Made by a program: the position numbers and the translations under genes. Below the pieces are notes generated by a model. That model searched no databases and was not told the DNA's origin. It saw nothing but the letters and a program-made list of their open reading frames with translations. From Nocardia sp. CDC159 (GTDB lineage Bacteria > Actinomycetota > Actinomycetes > Mycobacteriales > Mycobacteriaceae), in NCBI RefSeq assembly GCF_023740735.1, contig NZ_JAMRXH010000001.1, positions 248,001 to 312,000 on the forward strand: a stretch of DNA of 64,000 nucleotides, written 5' to 3'. This document shows, piece after piece, positions 9,685 through 19,180 of the stretch (its first letter is position 1; each line of letters starts with the position of its first letter).

Positions 9685-11736
9685 TCAGTTCACGCAGGGA
9701 ATGTCCGAGCCGATGCTGGTGGTAACCGGCTTGCCGGAATCCGGTGCGCCGTCGGCGGGCGTCGCCGAGGCCGAGGCGCCGCTGCCGGTCGGGGTCGAGG
9801 TCGAGGTGCTCGTGCCGGAGGGATCGGCGGTCGAGGTGGTCGACGCCGATCCGGTCGCGGAGGCACTGTCGGGCATGGTGAAATCGCTGCCGATGACCAC
9901 GCGCACGCGGCCCGGCTCGACATTCTTCGACGGTGCGGTCGGCAGCCCGCCCAGCATGTCGGCGACCTGGGTGGCGTCGGCGTCGGTACTGGTCGCCGGA
10001 TAGTAGACCACCGAGCTGGACCCGTCGCCGTACTGCGCGTTGGCGGCGTCGCCCTGGTGGAAACCCTTGTCCGCCAGGAAGTTCGACACCTTGGCCGCCA
10101 TTCCGGCGGCCGCGCCCGCATTGCGGACGTCGACCGTGCTCAGCGGCGCGGACTTGGGCGTGGTCGGCTGCGGGGTCTGCACGCCGAATGCCGCGCGCAC
10201 GGTCTTCTTGATCAGCGCCGGATCGATGATGTTGACGTCCTGGCCGTCGATATTGTCGTAGGCCTTCACCGGCAGGGTGTGGAATTCGATCGGGATCGAG
10301 CCCGCCTTGCCCATGGTCTGGGCGAAGTCGAGCAGATTCCAGCCCTGCGAGAGCACGATGTCGTTCTGCGCGGCGGTGATCAGCGCCTGCAGCTTGCCGA
10401 CATTGGTCAGCGTGCCGGAGTCCTTGAGCTGCTTGGCGACCGAGGTGAGGAATGCCTGCTGGCGGTGGGTGCGGTCGAGGTCACCGTTGTCCAGGCCGTG
10501 GCGTTGGCGCACGAAGGCCAGCGCGTTGGCCGCGTCCAGGTGCTGGCGTCCGGCCGGGAACACCGCGCCGGAGTAGTACTCGTCGTTGACGGCGTGGTTC
10601 AGGCAGACGTCGACGCCGCCGAGAATATTGGCCAGATCGTAGAAGCCGACCAGGGAGACCTCGGCGAAGCGGTTGATCGGCACGCCGGTGAGTTGTTTGA
10701 CGGTCTGGACGATGGATTCGCGCCCGGCCTCGCGGCCCTGGCGTTCCAGCTCGATCTTGTCCTTGACGCCCTGATTCTGCAGCTTCTGCTCGACCTGGGC
10801 CTTCTTCAGGCCGTAGGCCTCCTTGATCTTGACGTGGTCGTAGCCGGGGATGCCGGTGACCGCGACGTAGTCGTCGCGCGGGATGGAGAAGGCGGTGATC
10901 TTCTTCAGATCCTTCGGAATGTGCACCAGGATCAGCGAATTGGCGTTGTAGCCGCCCTCGCTGCCGTCGCCCGCGTGCAGCTGATCGAGGATGTCCTTGG
11001 GAAGGTCGTTGCCGTTCTGATCCTTTCGGGTGTCCAGGCCGATGAGCAGGATGTTCATATCGCCGTCGAGGGCGGCCGCATCGGCCTCGCTGATCACGTT
11101 GGACCGGGTGAAGCCCTCGTTCACGGCCTTCTCGGTGTAGTAGGCGAATCCCGTGCCCGACACCACGACCACCGCGGTCGCCGCCGCGGCGAGCCTGCCC
11201 ACGATCCGCACCGCCCGGCCCCGTCGGCTCGTCCGCTTGGCGACGGCCCGGCGGGTGCCCCGATTCGGCTTGGCCGGGACGTACCGGTCGGTCGGCGCGT
11301 CGGCGAGATCGGCGGCCGTGGCGCCCTTGCCGCGAGGGCGGCGGGTCTCGGCGTCGGATTCGGCTGCGGCCGCGCGGGATCGGCGCGCGGGCCGCTCCGC
11401 CCGGTGGGCGGTTTCCTCGACCTGGTTGCCCCGACGAGCCCGGGCGGCGGGGCGTGCCGCACCACGCTCGGCGCGACGCGCGGAAGGCTCGTCGGCGTCG
11501 CCGCGGCGTGCCGCTGGGCGATCGGCGCTGCCAGCCGCGGCCTCGGCCCGGCGACTCCGGCGAGGCGCGACCTCGGGCGACGGCTCGCCCGGGTCCAGGC
11601 GAGGGGTGTGTTCGGCCGGGGTGGGCGCGGCACCGGACCGATCGGCGGCCTGATCGTCGGCTCGCGCGTGCCGGGCGTGGCGACCACGGGGGCGGGGGTC
11701 CGGGACGACCGGGATCGGTTCGGTTTGATCGTTCAT
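9685..11736 (-). CDS. LytR-CpsA-Psr (LCP) family cell-wall glycopolymer ligase with LytR_C domain
   Basis: 683 residues. A long basic, Ala/Arg-rich cytosolic tail of about 170 residues precedes one membrane segment (RIVGRLAAAATAVVVVSGTG). The extracellular LCP domain follows (about 225-400) with MNILLIGLDTRKD, the lipid-phosphate-binding arginine in AFSIPRDDYV, and the RxR...DxxRxxRQQ pattern at FVRQRHGLDNGDLDRTHRQQ. A LytR_C domain spans about 520-610 (VDVRNAGAAAGMAAKVSNFL), and a Ser/Thr/Gly-rich tail ends in CVN. In mycobacteria LCP proteins attach arabinogalactan to peptidoglycan. The ATG at 11736 (MNDQTEPIPVV) is favoured over the one six codons upstream. The phospho-acceptor-rich tail hints at Ser/Thr kinase control. 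Confidence 0.9.
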   Translation of the reverse strand: MNDQTEPIPVVPDPRPRGRHARHARADDQAADRSGAAPTPAEHTPRLDPGEPSPEVAPRRSRRAEAAAGSADRPAARRGDADEPSARRAERGAARPAARARRGNQVEETAHRAERPARRSRAAAAESDAETRRPRGKGATAADLADAPTDRYVPAKPNRGTRRAVAKRTSRRGRAVRIVGRLAAAATAVVVVSGTGFAYYTEKAVNEGFTRSNVISEADAAALDGDMNILLIGLDTRKDQNGNDLPKDILDQLHAGDGSEGGYNANSLILVHIPKDLKKITAFSIPRDDYVAVTGIPGYDHVKIKEAYGLKKAQVEQKLQNQGVKDKIELERQGREAGRESIVQTVKQLTGVPINRFAEVSLVGFYDLANILGGVDVCLNHAVNDEYYSGAVFPAGRQHLDAANALAFVRQRHGLDNGDLDRTHRQQAFLTSVAKQLKDSGTLTNVGKLQALITAAQNDIVLSQGWNLLDFAQTMGKAGSIPIEFHTLPVKAYDNIDGQDVNIIDPALIKKTVRAAFGVQTPQPTTPKSAPLSTVDVRNAGAAAGMAAKVSNFLADKGFHQGDAANAQYGDGSSSVVYYPATSTDADATQVADMLGGLPTAPSKNVEPGRVRVVIGSDFTMPDSASATGSASTTSTADPSGTSTSTSTPTGSGASASATPADGAPDSGKPVTTSIGSDIPCVN

Positions 11737-11850
11737 CTCGCCGTTCAGTCTCACATCACCGTGCTGAGGGGAAGCTGAGAGTGCCTTTCATCAGGTTGTG
11801 ACATCCTGCACGATGTCTGCGACAAATGCACATCCGCGGCGGCGGGCGCA

Positions 11851-12564
11851 CTAGGGCGTGGACGCCGCCGGTAATCCCAGTATGCCGCCCAAATTGTCCA
11901 GATGCCGCTCGAACAGGTCCGCGCGGTCGGCGAAGGTGTCGGCCCCGTACATATCGAACACGTCGAAGCTCACCGCGCCGAACAGGCCGGTCCACACCGA
12001 GATCCCCCGCGCCAGGAGCCAATCGGGCACCTGGAGCCCGAATTCGACTCGGATGCGCGCGAAGTCGCCCGACAGCGGCCGTTCGATCATCGGCAGCGGA
12101 GCGGGTTCGGCGAGAATCCCTGCGGCGTACGCTCTTTCGATCACCCGCAGCAGCGCGGCGATGACCCGCACGCCCGGCGCGACGGTCTGCTCGGCGGGGG
12201 CCTGGTACCCCGGCACCGGGGTGCCGAACAGCAGCCCGTAGCGCGCCGGTTCGGCCAGCGCCCATTCGCGCACGGCCCGCCCCAGCACCCGCAGCCCCTG
12301 CGCCGGATCGTCGGGCGCGGCGGCCAGTGCGGCGTCGACCGCGTCGGCCAGTTCGTTGTAGCCGTCGACCACCAGCAGGGTGAGCAATTCGTCACGGCTG
12401 CGGACGTATCGGTAGACCGCCGAGGACACCACGCCCAGATCCCGCGCCACCGCCCGCAGCGAGAGCGCCGCCGCCCCGTGCACGGCCAGATGTTCGCGGC
12501 CGATGCGGACGATGTCGGCCATGGTTCGGGCGCGCGCCCGCGCCCGCGGTGTGGTCCCCGTCAT
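11851..12564 (-). CDS. TetR-family regulator (TetR_C_13/WHG-like ligand domain)
   Basis: 237 residues. The helix-turn-helix lies at about 28-60 (LSLRAVARDLGVVSSAVYRY, then VRSRDELLTLLVVDGY). The C-terminal part has EPARYGLLFGTPVPGYQAPA, typical of the WHG ligand-binding domain in actinobacterial TetR proteins. The ATG at 12564 (MTGTTPRARAR) gives normal length. It diverges from the CocE-like hydrolase gene across about 160 bp that contains the palindrome 12613-12625, so it may regulate that hydrolase and itself. The effector is unknown. Confidence 0.85.
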   Translation of the reverse strand: MTGTTPRARARARTMADIVRIGREHLAVHGAAALSLRAVARDLGVVSSAVYRYVRSRDELLTLLVVDGYNELADAVDAALAAAPDDPAQGLRVLGRAVREWALAEPARYGLLFGTPVPGYQAPAEQTVAPGVRVIAALLRVIERAYAAGILAEPAPLPMIERPLSGDFARIRVEFGLQVPDWLLARGISVWTGLFGAVSFDVFDMYGADTFADRADLFERHLDNLGGILGLPAASTP

Positions 12565-12612
12565 GACGCACAGGGTGCCATAGGGAGAGCAGTGCAAACA
12601 AAGGTGATCCCC

Positions 12613-12625
12613 GATCCCAATGGGA
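12613..12625. promoter_or_regulatory. Candidate operator between tetR and the cocE-like gene
   Basis: ATCCCA-A-TGGGAT is a perfect 6-bp inverted repeat with one central base. It lies about 100 bp upstream of the hydrolase start and about 50 bp upstream of the divergent TetR start, a placement suited to shared control. No binding data are implied. Confidence 0.4.
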
Positions 12626-12723
12626 TGTATCACAGTTGTGGCCCGGAGTGACACAGGTTACGGTTACCGCCCAGTAGTGGTCGGGAGCGGGCCCCGATCG
12701 GGTGAATAGCGTGGGGTGACAAT

Positions 12724-14748
12724 ATGTTTCGACGACGTCGTCGAATCCGGACATTTCTAACCGCGGCGGTTTCGGCGCTCGTGCTGGGCGCGCTGGCCCT
12801 CGCACCGGTCACCCACGCCGACCCCGATCCGGGCGGGGCCTGGACCGCCCTGCACGACGGTCCGGCTCGCTATCCGGGCGTGCACATCGACTGGGACGTG
12901 CCGATCACCATGAGCGACGGCACGGTGCTGAAGGCCAATGTGTATCGCCCGGCCGACGCGGCCGGTCCGGTCACCGAGCAGCTGCCGGTCGTGGTCAATC
13001 TGACGCCCTATACGAAACTCGTGTCCAATGTGGCCGATTCGATGCTGTCGGTGCCCGTGCTCTCCGAGGCGCTGATGAACTTCCTGCGCGGCTTCGACCT
13101 GTCCGGAATCGGGCTGGGCGGCGCGTCGGATCTGGGCAAGGCGCTGCCGGGCGGACTGGCGCGGACGTTCACCGCGGACCGCAACCTGATTCGCAGCGGC
13201 TACGTGCAGGTGGTGGTCGATGTCCGCGGCACCGGCTTCTCCCAGGGCACCTGGCAGGTCTTCGGCGAGCGCGAGCAGCGCGACGGCGCGGAGGTGGTGG
13301 AATGGGCGGCGCGGCAGCCGTTTTCCAACGGCGCGGTTGGCATGTCCGGGGTGTCCTATTCGGCGATCAACCAATTGCAGACGGCCGAACGCCGTCCCGC
13401 GGGCCTGAAGGCCATCTTCCCGGTGGTGCCGGGTAACGATCTGCTGCGCGATATCGCCGCGACCGGTGGCGGCGTGGGCACGGGCTTCCTGCCGATGTGG
13501 CTGGCCGCGGTCGACGGCAGCAAGCTGATCCCGGATGTGCAATCGCTGCTGACCGGCCGTTTCGATATGCGCTGGCTGGCCGATCGACTCGCCGATCCGT
13601 TCACCTTCGTCGACTATCTGATCGCGGCGCTGACCGTGCCGAGTATCGATGCCGTGCCGGACTATCTGCGCGCACTCATCGAGGACGACAGCCCGATCCG
13701 CGCCGCCTGGCTGGGCGATCCCGGCCGGATCGAGGTTCCGTCCTTCCTCTATGGCGGCTGGCACGACATCTTCAGCTACGACCAGACCACGCTGTATCGC
13801 GCGATTCCACTGCCCGGCAGCCACAAGAAACTGATCATGGGCAACACCTTCCACGTCTCCTCCAGTTCGGGACTGGGCGCGCCGGGCGCGCCGCCGCGGC
13901 TGGACGTGCTGCAACGCGCGTGGTTCGACAAGTGGCTCAAGGGCATCGACAACGGCATCGACGGCTTCGCGCCGGTGACGGTGTGGCAGCAGGGCGGCGG
14001 CTGGATCTCGGCACCGGAATTCCCGCGGCCGGGAATGGATTACCGGCGGCTGTATCTGGATGCCGCGCCGTCGGGGACCGTCGCGATCAGCGCCCACGAC
14101 GGCAGTCTGGCGGCGGCCCCGGGCGCACCGGCGCGGTTGACCGTCGCCCCGGGGCTGGCGACGATGTGCTCGCAGGACGCGGCGACCGGCACGGGCGGGT
14201 TCACGGCCGTCCTCGATCTGTGCACCAAGGATTCCCGGATCGCCGAGACCGGTGCGCTGACCTTCACCAGTCCCCCGGTCACCGCGCCGACCCAGGTATC
14301 CGGGCCGATCGCGGTCCATCTGAATACCGTGCTCGACGCCACCGACGGATTCTGGGCGGTGACGGTCAACGACGTCGCGCCCGACGGGCGCTCCACCCAA
14401 TGGACCTACGGGCAGCTCACCGCATCGCTGCGCGCGGTGAACGAGGACCGGGCGACGCGCTCGCCCAACGGCGACTACACCGATCCCTATCCGATCCTCA
14501 CCCTCGACACCCGGCAGCCCGTCGTGCCGGGCGAGCCCACCGTCGTGGACATCGGGCTCAATCCGACCGAGGGCGTGCTGGCGCCGGGCCATCGGCTGCG
14601 GGTGGACGTGTTCGCGCTGAACTTCCCGCGCAGCCTGCCGCTGCGGCCGCTGCTCAACGAGAGCGGGCTGCGGCCCCAGCACCTGGAACTGGATCCGAAC
14701 CGGCCGAGCTGGGTGAACATCCCGCTCGCCGGCGACCCAGGCTGGTAA
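12724..14748 (+). CDS. Secreted CocE/NonD-family (X-Pro dipeptidyl-peptidase-like) serine hydrolase
   Basis: 674 residues with a clear Sec signal (MFRRRRRIRTFLTAAVSALV... ending near THA/DPDP at about residue 32), so it is exported. The alpha/beta-hydrolase core holds the nucleophile Ser208 in GMSGVSYSA and the oxyanion region DVRGTGFSQG. A likely acid and histidine lie in YGGWHDIFSYDQ and MGNTFHVSS. The C-terminal jelly-roll domain (about 450-674) is the X-Pro dipeptidyl-peptidase C domain. Relatives cleave esters, amides or dipeptides; mycolic-acid bacteria carry several. A 79-bp gap separates it from choD on the same strand. Confidence 0.85.
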   Translation: MFRRRRRIRTFLTAAVSALVLGALALAPVTHADPDPGGAWTALHDGPARYPGVHIDWDVPITMSDGTVLKANVYRPADAAGPVTEQLPVVVNLTPYTKLVSNVADSMLSVPVLSEALMNFLRGFDLSGIGLGGASDLGKALPGGLARTFTADRNLIRSGYVQVVVDVRGTGFSQGTWQVFGEREQRDGAEVVEWAARQPFSNGAVGMSGVSYSAINQLQTAERRPAGLKAIFPVVPGNDLLRDIAATGGGVGTGFLPMWLAAVDGSKLIPDVQSLLTGRFDMRWLADRLADPFTFVDYLIAALTVPSIDAVPDYLRALIEDDSPIRAAWLGDPGRIEVPSFLYGGWHDIFSYDQTTLYRAIPLPGSHKKLIMGNTFHVSSSSGLGAPGAPPRLDVLQRAWFDKWLKGIDNGIDGFAPVTVWQQGGGWISAPEFPRPGMDYRRLYLDAAPSGTVAISAHDGSLAAAPGAPARLTVAPGLATMCSQDAATGTGGFTAVLDLCTKDSRIAETGALTFTSPPVTAPTQVSGPIAVHLNTVLDATDGFWAVTVNDVAPDGRSTQWTYGQLTASLRAVNEDRATRSPNGDYTDPYPILTLDTRQPVVPGEPTVVDIGLNPTEGVLAPGHRLRVDVFALNFPRSLPLRPLLNESGLRPQHLELDPNRPSWVNIPLAGDPGW

Positions 14749-14827
14749 GAGGTACCCTGCGACACAGGTAGCGTACCCGGGAGTACCGTTACCGAGGTCA
14801 CAGGCGACCGCGAGCAAGGAGTTGCAC

Positions 14828-16543
14828 ATGCCCCAGCGCGACACCGATTTCGACGTGCTCATCGTGGGCTCGGGCTTCGGGGGTAGCGTCACGGCGCTGC
14901 GCCTGGTGGAGAAGGGCTATCGGGTCGGGGTGCTCGAGGCCGGGCGGCGTTTCGCCGACGACGAGTTGCCCAAGACCAGCTGGGATCTGCGCAACTTCCT
15001 GTGGGCGCCGCGGCTGGGCTGCTTCGGCATCCAGCGCATCCATCTGCTGCGCGATGTGCTCATACTGGGCGGCGCGGGGGTGGGCGGCGGGTCGCTCAAC
15101 TATGCCAACACCCTCTACGTGCCGCCGGAGCCGTTTTTCCGAGACGCGCAGTGGCGCGACATCACCGACTGGCGCGACGAGCTGACGCCGTACTACGAGC
15201 AGGCCACCAAGATGCTCGGTGTGGTGCGCAATCCGCACATCACCCCGGCCGACGAGGTGTTCCAGCAGGTCGCCGAGGATATGGGTGTCGGGGACACCTT
15301 CGTGCAGACCCCGGTCGGGGTGTTCTTCGGCGAGCCGGGCAAGACCGTGCCGGATCCGTACTTCGGTGGCGTGGGTCCGGATCGGACGGGGTGTCTGGAA
15401 TGCGGCGAATGTATGACCGGGTGTCGACACGGGGCGAAGAACACGCTGGTGAAGAACTATCTGTATCTCGCGGAAAAGGCCGGGGCGCAGGTGATTCCGA
15501 TGACCTCGGTGACCGCGGTGCGGCCGCTGCCCGAGGGCGGGTGGCAGGTCGACACCCAGCGCACCGGGGCGTGGGTGCGCAAGGCGCCGCGCTCCTACAC
15601 CGCCGGGCATGTGGTGCTCGCGGCCGGGACGCGCGGGACGCAGAAGCTGCTGTTCGCCATGCGGGACAGGGGAATTCTGCCGGAGCTCTCGCCGCGGCTG
15701 GGGCAGTTGACCCGCACCAATTCCGAGTCGATCGTGGGCGCGGCGACCCGCAGGGTGGATCCGGCGCGCGATTTCACCAGGGGCGTGGCGATCACCTCCT
15801 CCATTCATCCCACCGCGGACACCCATCTCGAGCCGGTGCGCTACGGCAAGGGCTCGAATGCGATGGGGCTGCTGCAGACGCTGATGGTCGACGGCGGCGG
15901 GCGGATTCCGCGCTGGCTGCGCTTCGTGCTGGAGGTGCTGAAGCATCCGGTGCGGCTGCTGTCGATGCTGACGGTGAAGAACTGGAGCGAGCGCACGATC
16001 ATCTGCCTGGTCATGCAGCATCTGGACAATTCGATCACCACCTACACCAAGCGCGGCCTGTTCGGCCGCAAGCTCACCTCCAAACAGGGCCATGGCGAAC
16101 CGAATCCGACCTGGATTCCCGCGGGCAACGAGGTCACCCGCCGCGTGGCCGACAAGATCGGCGGCATTGCCGGGGGCAGTTGGGGCGAGGTCTTCAACAT
16201 CCCCCTGACCGCCCACTTCCTCGGCGGCGCGGTCATCGGCGCGGACCGCGATCACGGCGTCATCGATCCGTACCACCGCGTTTACGGCTACCCCACCCTC
16301 AGCGTCGTCGACGGCTCCGCCGTCTCGGCCAACCTCGGCGTCAACCCCTCCCTCACCATCACCGCCCAGGCCGAACGCGCCGCCGCCCTCTGGCCCAACA
16401 AGGGCGAAAAAGACACCCGCCCACCCCAAACCGAGCCCTACCGCCGCATCTCCCCCACCCCACCCAACCACCCCGCCGTCCCGGCCACCGCCCCCGCGGC
16501 CCTACACCTGCCCATCGTCCACATCACCACCGAAAGCGCCTGA
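14828..16543 (+). CDS. choD: ChoD-type GMC oxidoreductase (putative cholesterol oxidase)
   Basis: 571 residues closely following M. tuberculosis ChoD as I recall it. The FAD-binding GSGFGGS is at residues 14-20. LILGGAGVGGGSLNYANTLY, GCLECGECMTGCRHGAKNTL and TNSESIVGAA follow, and near the end come HFLGGAVIGADRDHGVIDPY and DGSAVSANLGVNPSLTI. It would oxidise a 3-beta-hydroxysteroid or another large alcohol using FAD. The physiological substrate of ChoD proteins is disputed, so the steroid role is inference. No signal peptide is present. ATG 14828 is preferred to TTG 14822 because the AGGAG at about 14817 is correctly spaced only from the ATG. A GC-rich hairpin follows the stop. Confidence 0.9.
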   Translation: MPQRDTDFDVLIVGSGFGGSVTALRLVEKGYRVGVLEAGRRFADDELPKTSWDLRNFLWAPRLGCFGIQRIHLLRDVLILGGAGVGGGSLNYANTLYVPPEPFFRDAQWRDITDWRDELTPYYEQATKMLGVVRNPHITPADEVFQQVAEDMGVGDTFVQTPVGVFFGEPGKTVPDPYFGGVGPDRTGCLECGECMTGCRHGAKNTLVKNYLYLAEKAGAQVIPMTSVTAVRPLPEGGWQVDTQRTGAWVRKAPRSYTAGHVVLAAGTRGTQKLLFAMRDRGILPELSPRLGQLTRTNSESIVGAATRRVDPARDFTRGVAITSSIHPTADTHLEPVRYGKGSNAMGLLQTLMVDGGGRIPRWLRFVLEVLKHPVRLLSMLTVKNWSERTIICLVMQHLDNSITTYTKRGLFGRKLTSKQGHGEPNPTWIPAGNEVTRRVADKIGGIAGGSWGEVFNIPLTAHFLGGAVIGADRDHGVIDPYHRVYGYPTLSVVDGSAVSANLGVNPSLTITAQAERAAALWPNKGEKDTRPPQTEPYRRISPTPPNHPAVPATAPAALHLPIVHITTESA

Positions 16544-16570
16544 CCCCCGCCTCGCTTCGCTCGGCGGGGG
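16544..16570 (+). terminator. GC-rich hairpin after choD
   Basis: CCCCCGCC (16544-16551) pairs perfectly with GGCGGGGG (16563-16570) around an 11-nt loop, directly after the choD stop. There is no U-tract, which is usual for high-GC actinobacterial terminators. Confidence 0.6.
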
Positions 16571-16843
16571 AAATGAGTGGCCGCCGCGCCGGGGAAACAG
16601 ATCGCCGCTGGGCGCGGAAACAGACGGCCACCCAAGCGTGGGAACGGCTGACCGCTCGATGGGGGAACCCGTGGCCGCCGAGGCCAGGAACCCGCGGCCC
16701 CGAGCGAAAATCCGTAACCACCCGCAGCGGGGGTCGCGGGCCGAGGGGAGTTCGTGGGCGACCTGGGCGGAGAAGCGACGTATCCGAGCGGAACGAGTGG
16801 GAATCGTGCGGGCGGGTAGGTGAGCGGCGGACCGCGGGTTGGG
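16571..16843. other. Intergenic stretch without recognisable gene
   Basis: About 270 bp between the choD hairpin and the HAD gene. Open frames exist on both strands, but they lack good starts, ribosome sites and normal codon bias. Two short GGAAACAG direct repeats are visible near 16593 and 16618. I see no RNA gene or convincing promoter. Confidence 0.5.
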
Positions 16844-17323
16844 TTACTGGGCTGCTATGTGGGCGAAGCCCATTGGGGAGGTGGGGGGTGGGGTGGTGGT
16901 GGCGGGGGCGCGGAATTCTTGGAGCGCGGTGAGGACGTCTACGTGGCGGGCGGCGTAGCAGCGGACCTGGGGGAGGGCGTGGGCTACCTCGCTGCGTTCG
17001 AGGGGTTCGGCGTCGATGTAGCCGATGGTGGTGAGGTCCAGGCGGAGTTGGTGGGCAATACGGTGGATTGCTGCGGATTTGCGGCCCCAGCCGACCTCGA
17101 CGGCGGCAAACAGTCCGTGCAGGCCGTGTTTGTGCAATTTGCCGGTGGTCCATGCCCATTCGCCGCGGCTGGCGACCGCGTGCAGCACGCCGCGGCGGGA
17201 CAGGGTGCGCAGCGCCCGCAGGGCGTCCGGTCGCAGCGCACCGCTGGTCGAATCACAGACGACACCGTCCCACAGGGTGTTGTCCACTTCCCAGACAAGG
17301 CATTTCACGGCCGGTGATGTCAT
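16844..17323 (-). CDS. HAD-superfamily (FkbH-like, IIIC) protein with altered nucleophile motif
   Basis: 159 residues matching the HAD-IIIC/FkbH phosphatase-like domain: VKCLVWEVDNTLWDGVV near the start, SRGEW at about residue 52, then VGWGRKSAAIH and IGYIDAEPLE. FkbH-type domains load glycerol-derived acyl units in polyketide pathways; short stand-alone members are common in actinobacteria. The expected DxDNT motif reads EVDNT, so the phosphate-accepting aspartate is replaced by glutamate, which should weaken or abolish catalysis. The ATG at 17323 is chosen for fit to the family N-terminus. It has no biosynthetic partners beside it. Confidence 0.65.
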   Translation of the reverse strand: MTSPAVKCLVWEVDNTLWDGVVCDSTSGALRPDALRALRTLSRRGVLHAVASRGEWAWTTGKLHKHGLHGLFAAVEVGWGRKSAAIHRIAHQLRLDLTTIGYIDAEPLERSEVAHALPQVRCYAARHVDVLTALQEFRAPATTTPPPTSPMGFAHIAAQ

Positions 17324-17469
17324 GTCACCCCTACGGTCGACGCTTCCGCTTTCCCGCTTCGACGGGACGGGACCCGCACTGTTCGGGCCGCCCCCGCGAG
17401 AGGACATAGTAGGTTCGCCGCGGCCGGAAAACCAGACCCGGCAAACAATTGCTCAGCATGCATCGCGAC

Positions 17470-18564
17470 CTACAGGAAGCGCGTCACCGGCGCCACGGCC
17501 TCGACCGGATGTCCGGCCTGGATCGGCTCGCCGATGGCGGCCAGCCGCCAGGTGGCGTCGTCGCGATAGACCTTGGCCACGATCATGCCGGTGTGCTGGC
17601 CGCCCGCGCGCAGATTGCCCCGTGCCAGTTCGGCATTGGTGGTGCCGTCGATCAAACGCCAGAACGCGTTGCGCAGGCGCTCGAAGGTGTGCCCGGCGTA
17701 GGAGGTGACCACGAAGACCAACGAGCTGACCTGCGCAGGCAACCGCGACAGATCGACGGTGATGATCTCGTCGTCGCCCTTACCCTCACCGGTGACATTG
17801 TCGCCGGAATGGCGCACCGCCCCGTTGCGGGACGAAAGCTGGTAGTAGAAGGCGAAATCCACCAGATCGTGCCCCACGAACAGCAGCGCCGAGGCGTCCA
17901 GGTCGATCTCCACATCGCGCAGCCCGCGGGCGCTGTGCACCTTCACCGGATCCCACTGCAGACCGAGCTTGACCATGGTCAGCTCGCCCTTGCGGATCTC
18001 CTGCAGCGAGATCTCCTGGCCCGGATTCAGCACGGCCGGACCGCGATAGACCCACTGCTCCCCCGGCACGCCGCCGATCGGCACGCCGTGCGCCTTGACC
18101 AGCGCCTCGAATCCGGCCGCATAGCCGTGCCCGAGCACCCGCACCTGCCAGTCCGCCCCGACCCGGTCCAGATCGAAGGCGATGACCGTGGATTCGGGCC
18201 CCAGCCCCTCGATCAGGTACTGGTAGAGCATATTTCCGGCCGGATCGACGATGCGCAGCTCGGTGGGCGGGTAGTCGCCGAAATGCGCCTGGCGGTCGTC
18301 GAGGGTCACCACCACCCGAACGTGATCGACATCGGCCGGAACGCGGCGCAGTTCGAGGGCGAGCGCGGGCTCGTCGCCCGGCATCAGGCGCAGGCCCGGT
18401 CCGGTCGGTTTGTTGTAGAAGATGAGATCGCCCTCGCCACGGACCCGGCCCGCGGCATCGAGCAGCAGTGCGGCAACGTCGACCGGCTCGCTGTGCCGGA
18501 CGGCCACGACGATGTCGTCGACGGTGAGTCGGTCCACCTGTCCCCTGGTCAGCTGAGCGGCCAC
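17470..18564 (-). CDS. Tandem TerD-domain (tellurite/stress) protein
   Basis: 364 residues with two TerD/CABP domains. The first (about 1-175) contains LLLDAAGRVRGEGDLIFYNK and TVIAFDLDRV. The second (about 190-364) contains VGHDLVDFAFYYQ, NVTGEGKGDDEIITVDLSRL and SLVFVVTSYAGHTFERLRNA. The acidic calcium-binding DDE/D clusters characteristic of the family are visible. TerD proteins associate with membrane stress complexes that give tellurite, phage or colicin resistance, but no terB, terC or other ter gene is nearby. The GTG at 18564 gives the first full domain; the long frame upstream is a shadow. Confidence 0.82.
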   Translation of the reverse strand: MAAQLTRGQVDRLTVDDIVVAVRHSEPVDVAALLLDAAGRVRGEGDLIFYNKPTGPGLRLMPGDEPALALELRRVPADVDHVRVVVTLDDRQAHFGDYPPTELRIVDPAGNMLYQYLIEGLGPESTVIAFDLDRVGADWQVRVLGHGYAAGFEALVKAHGVPIGGVPGEQWVYRGPAVLNPGQEISLQEIRKGELTMVKLGLQWDPVKVHSARGLRDVEIDLDASALLFVGHDLVDFAFYYQLSSRNGAVRHSGDNVTGEGKGDDEIITVDLSRLPAQVSSLVFVVTSYAGHTFERLRNAFWRLIDGTTNAELARGNLRAGGQHTGMIVAKVYRDDATWRLAAIGEPIQAGHPVEAVAPVTRFL

Positions 18565-18674
18565 GCGTCCTACTGTACGTTGCCCCGACCGGCATTTCGG
18601 GCAAGACAGACGTGCCGATCGGACCCGCGGGTACCGTGGCGGGGGCGAGACGGCCACGACAGAAGGGATTTCCG

Positions 18675-19175
18675 GTGCGGCTGGGCATGCTGCGAATCGG
18701 CGCGCTGGCACTGTCGGCACTGATCCCCGCGCTGGGCGCCTGCGGCGCCCCGGATCGGTCCGAGCCGGTGGCGCAGCGCGCGACGACCACGGCGCACCCG
18801 ACGACCACAACCGTCGTCGCCACCACCCCCGCGATCCCGACGACCGACCCATTCGCCGACAGCGCGCTCATCGATCACACCGACTGGACCGCCGACGCCG
18901 ACGGCCGCCGCCTGCGCGTCTATCCCACCGCCGCCGGACGCGCCGACACCTTCCCCGCGGCGCTGAACCGCGCCTGGGCCGAGGTGCTCACCGCCGCCCC
19001 CGACGCCGACACTCCCGGCATGTACGACCAGTTCCGATGCCATTGGGAATGGGCACGATTGGTCAAACCGAACAAGCCGAGCTGGAACCTCGAGCCGTGG
19101 CGTACGGCCGTCGGCTACGACGCGACCGTGCAGGCGATGTGCAATCCGGGCGGACCCGACCCCGCCGGAAACTGA
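18675..19175 (+). CDS. DUF2599-type lipoprotein
   Basis: 166 residues. GTG 18675 follows AGAAGGGA at good spacing and opens a signal peptide with lipobox LGAC (residues about 22-25), so the mature protein should be lipid-anchored outside the membrane. A Thr-rich linker (TTTAHPTTTTVVATTPA) precedes the domain with WTADADGRRLRVYPTAAGR, FRCHWEWARLVKPNKPSWNL and the terminal CNPGGPDPAGN. The two cysteines of the domain probably pair. This pattern matches DUF2599, whose function is not established. The gene converges with the APH-like gene 5 bp away. Confidence 0.75.
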   Translation: MRLGMLRIGALALSALIPALGACGAPDRSEPVAQRATTTAHPTTTTVVATTPAIPTTDPFADSALIDHTDWTADADGRRLRVYPTAAGRADTFPAALNRAWAEVLTAAPDADTPGMYDQFRCHWEWARLVKPNKPSWNLEPWRTAVGYDATVQAMCNPGGPDPAGN

Positions 19176-19180
19176 CGGCC

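Noticed and set aside
9652..11778. Long plus-strand frame over the LCP gene
   Set aside because: Gly/Arg/Val-rich antisense shadow; the minus strand holds a full LCP domain, a membrane segment and a LytR_C domain.
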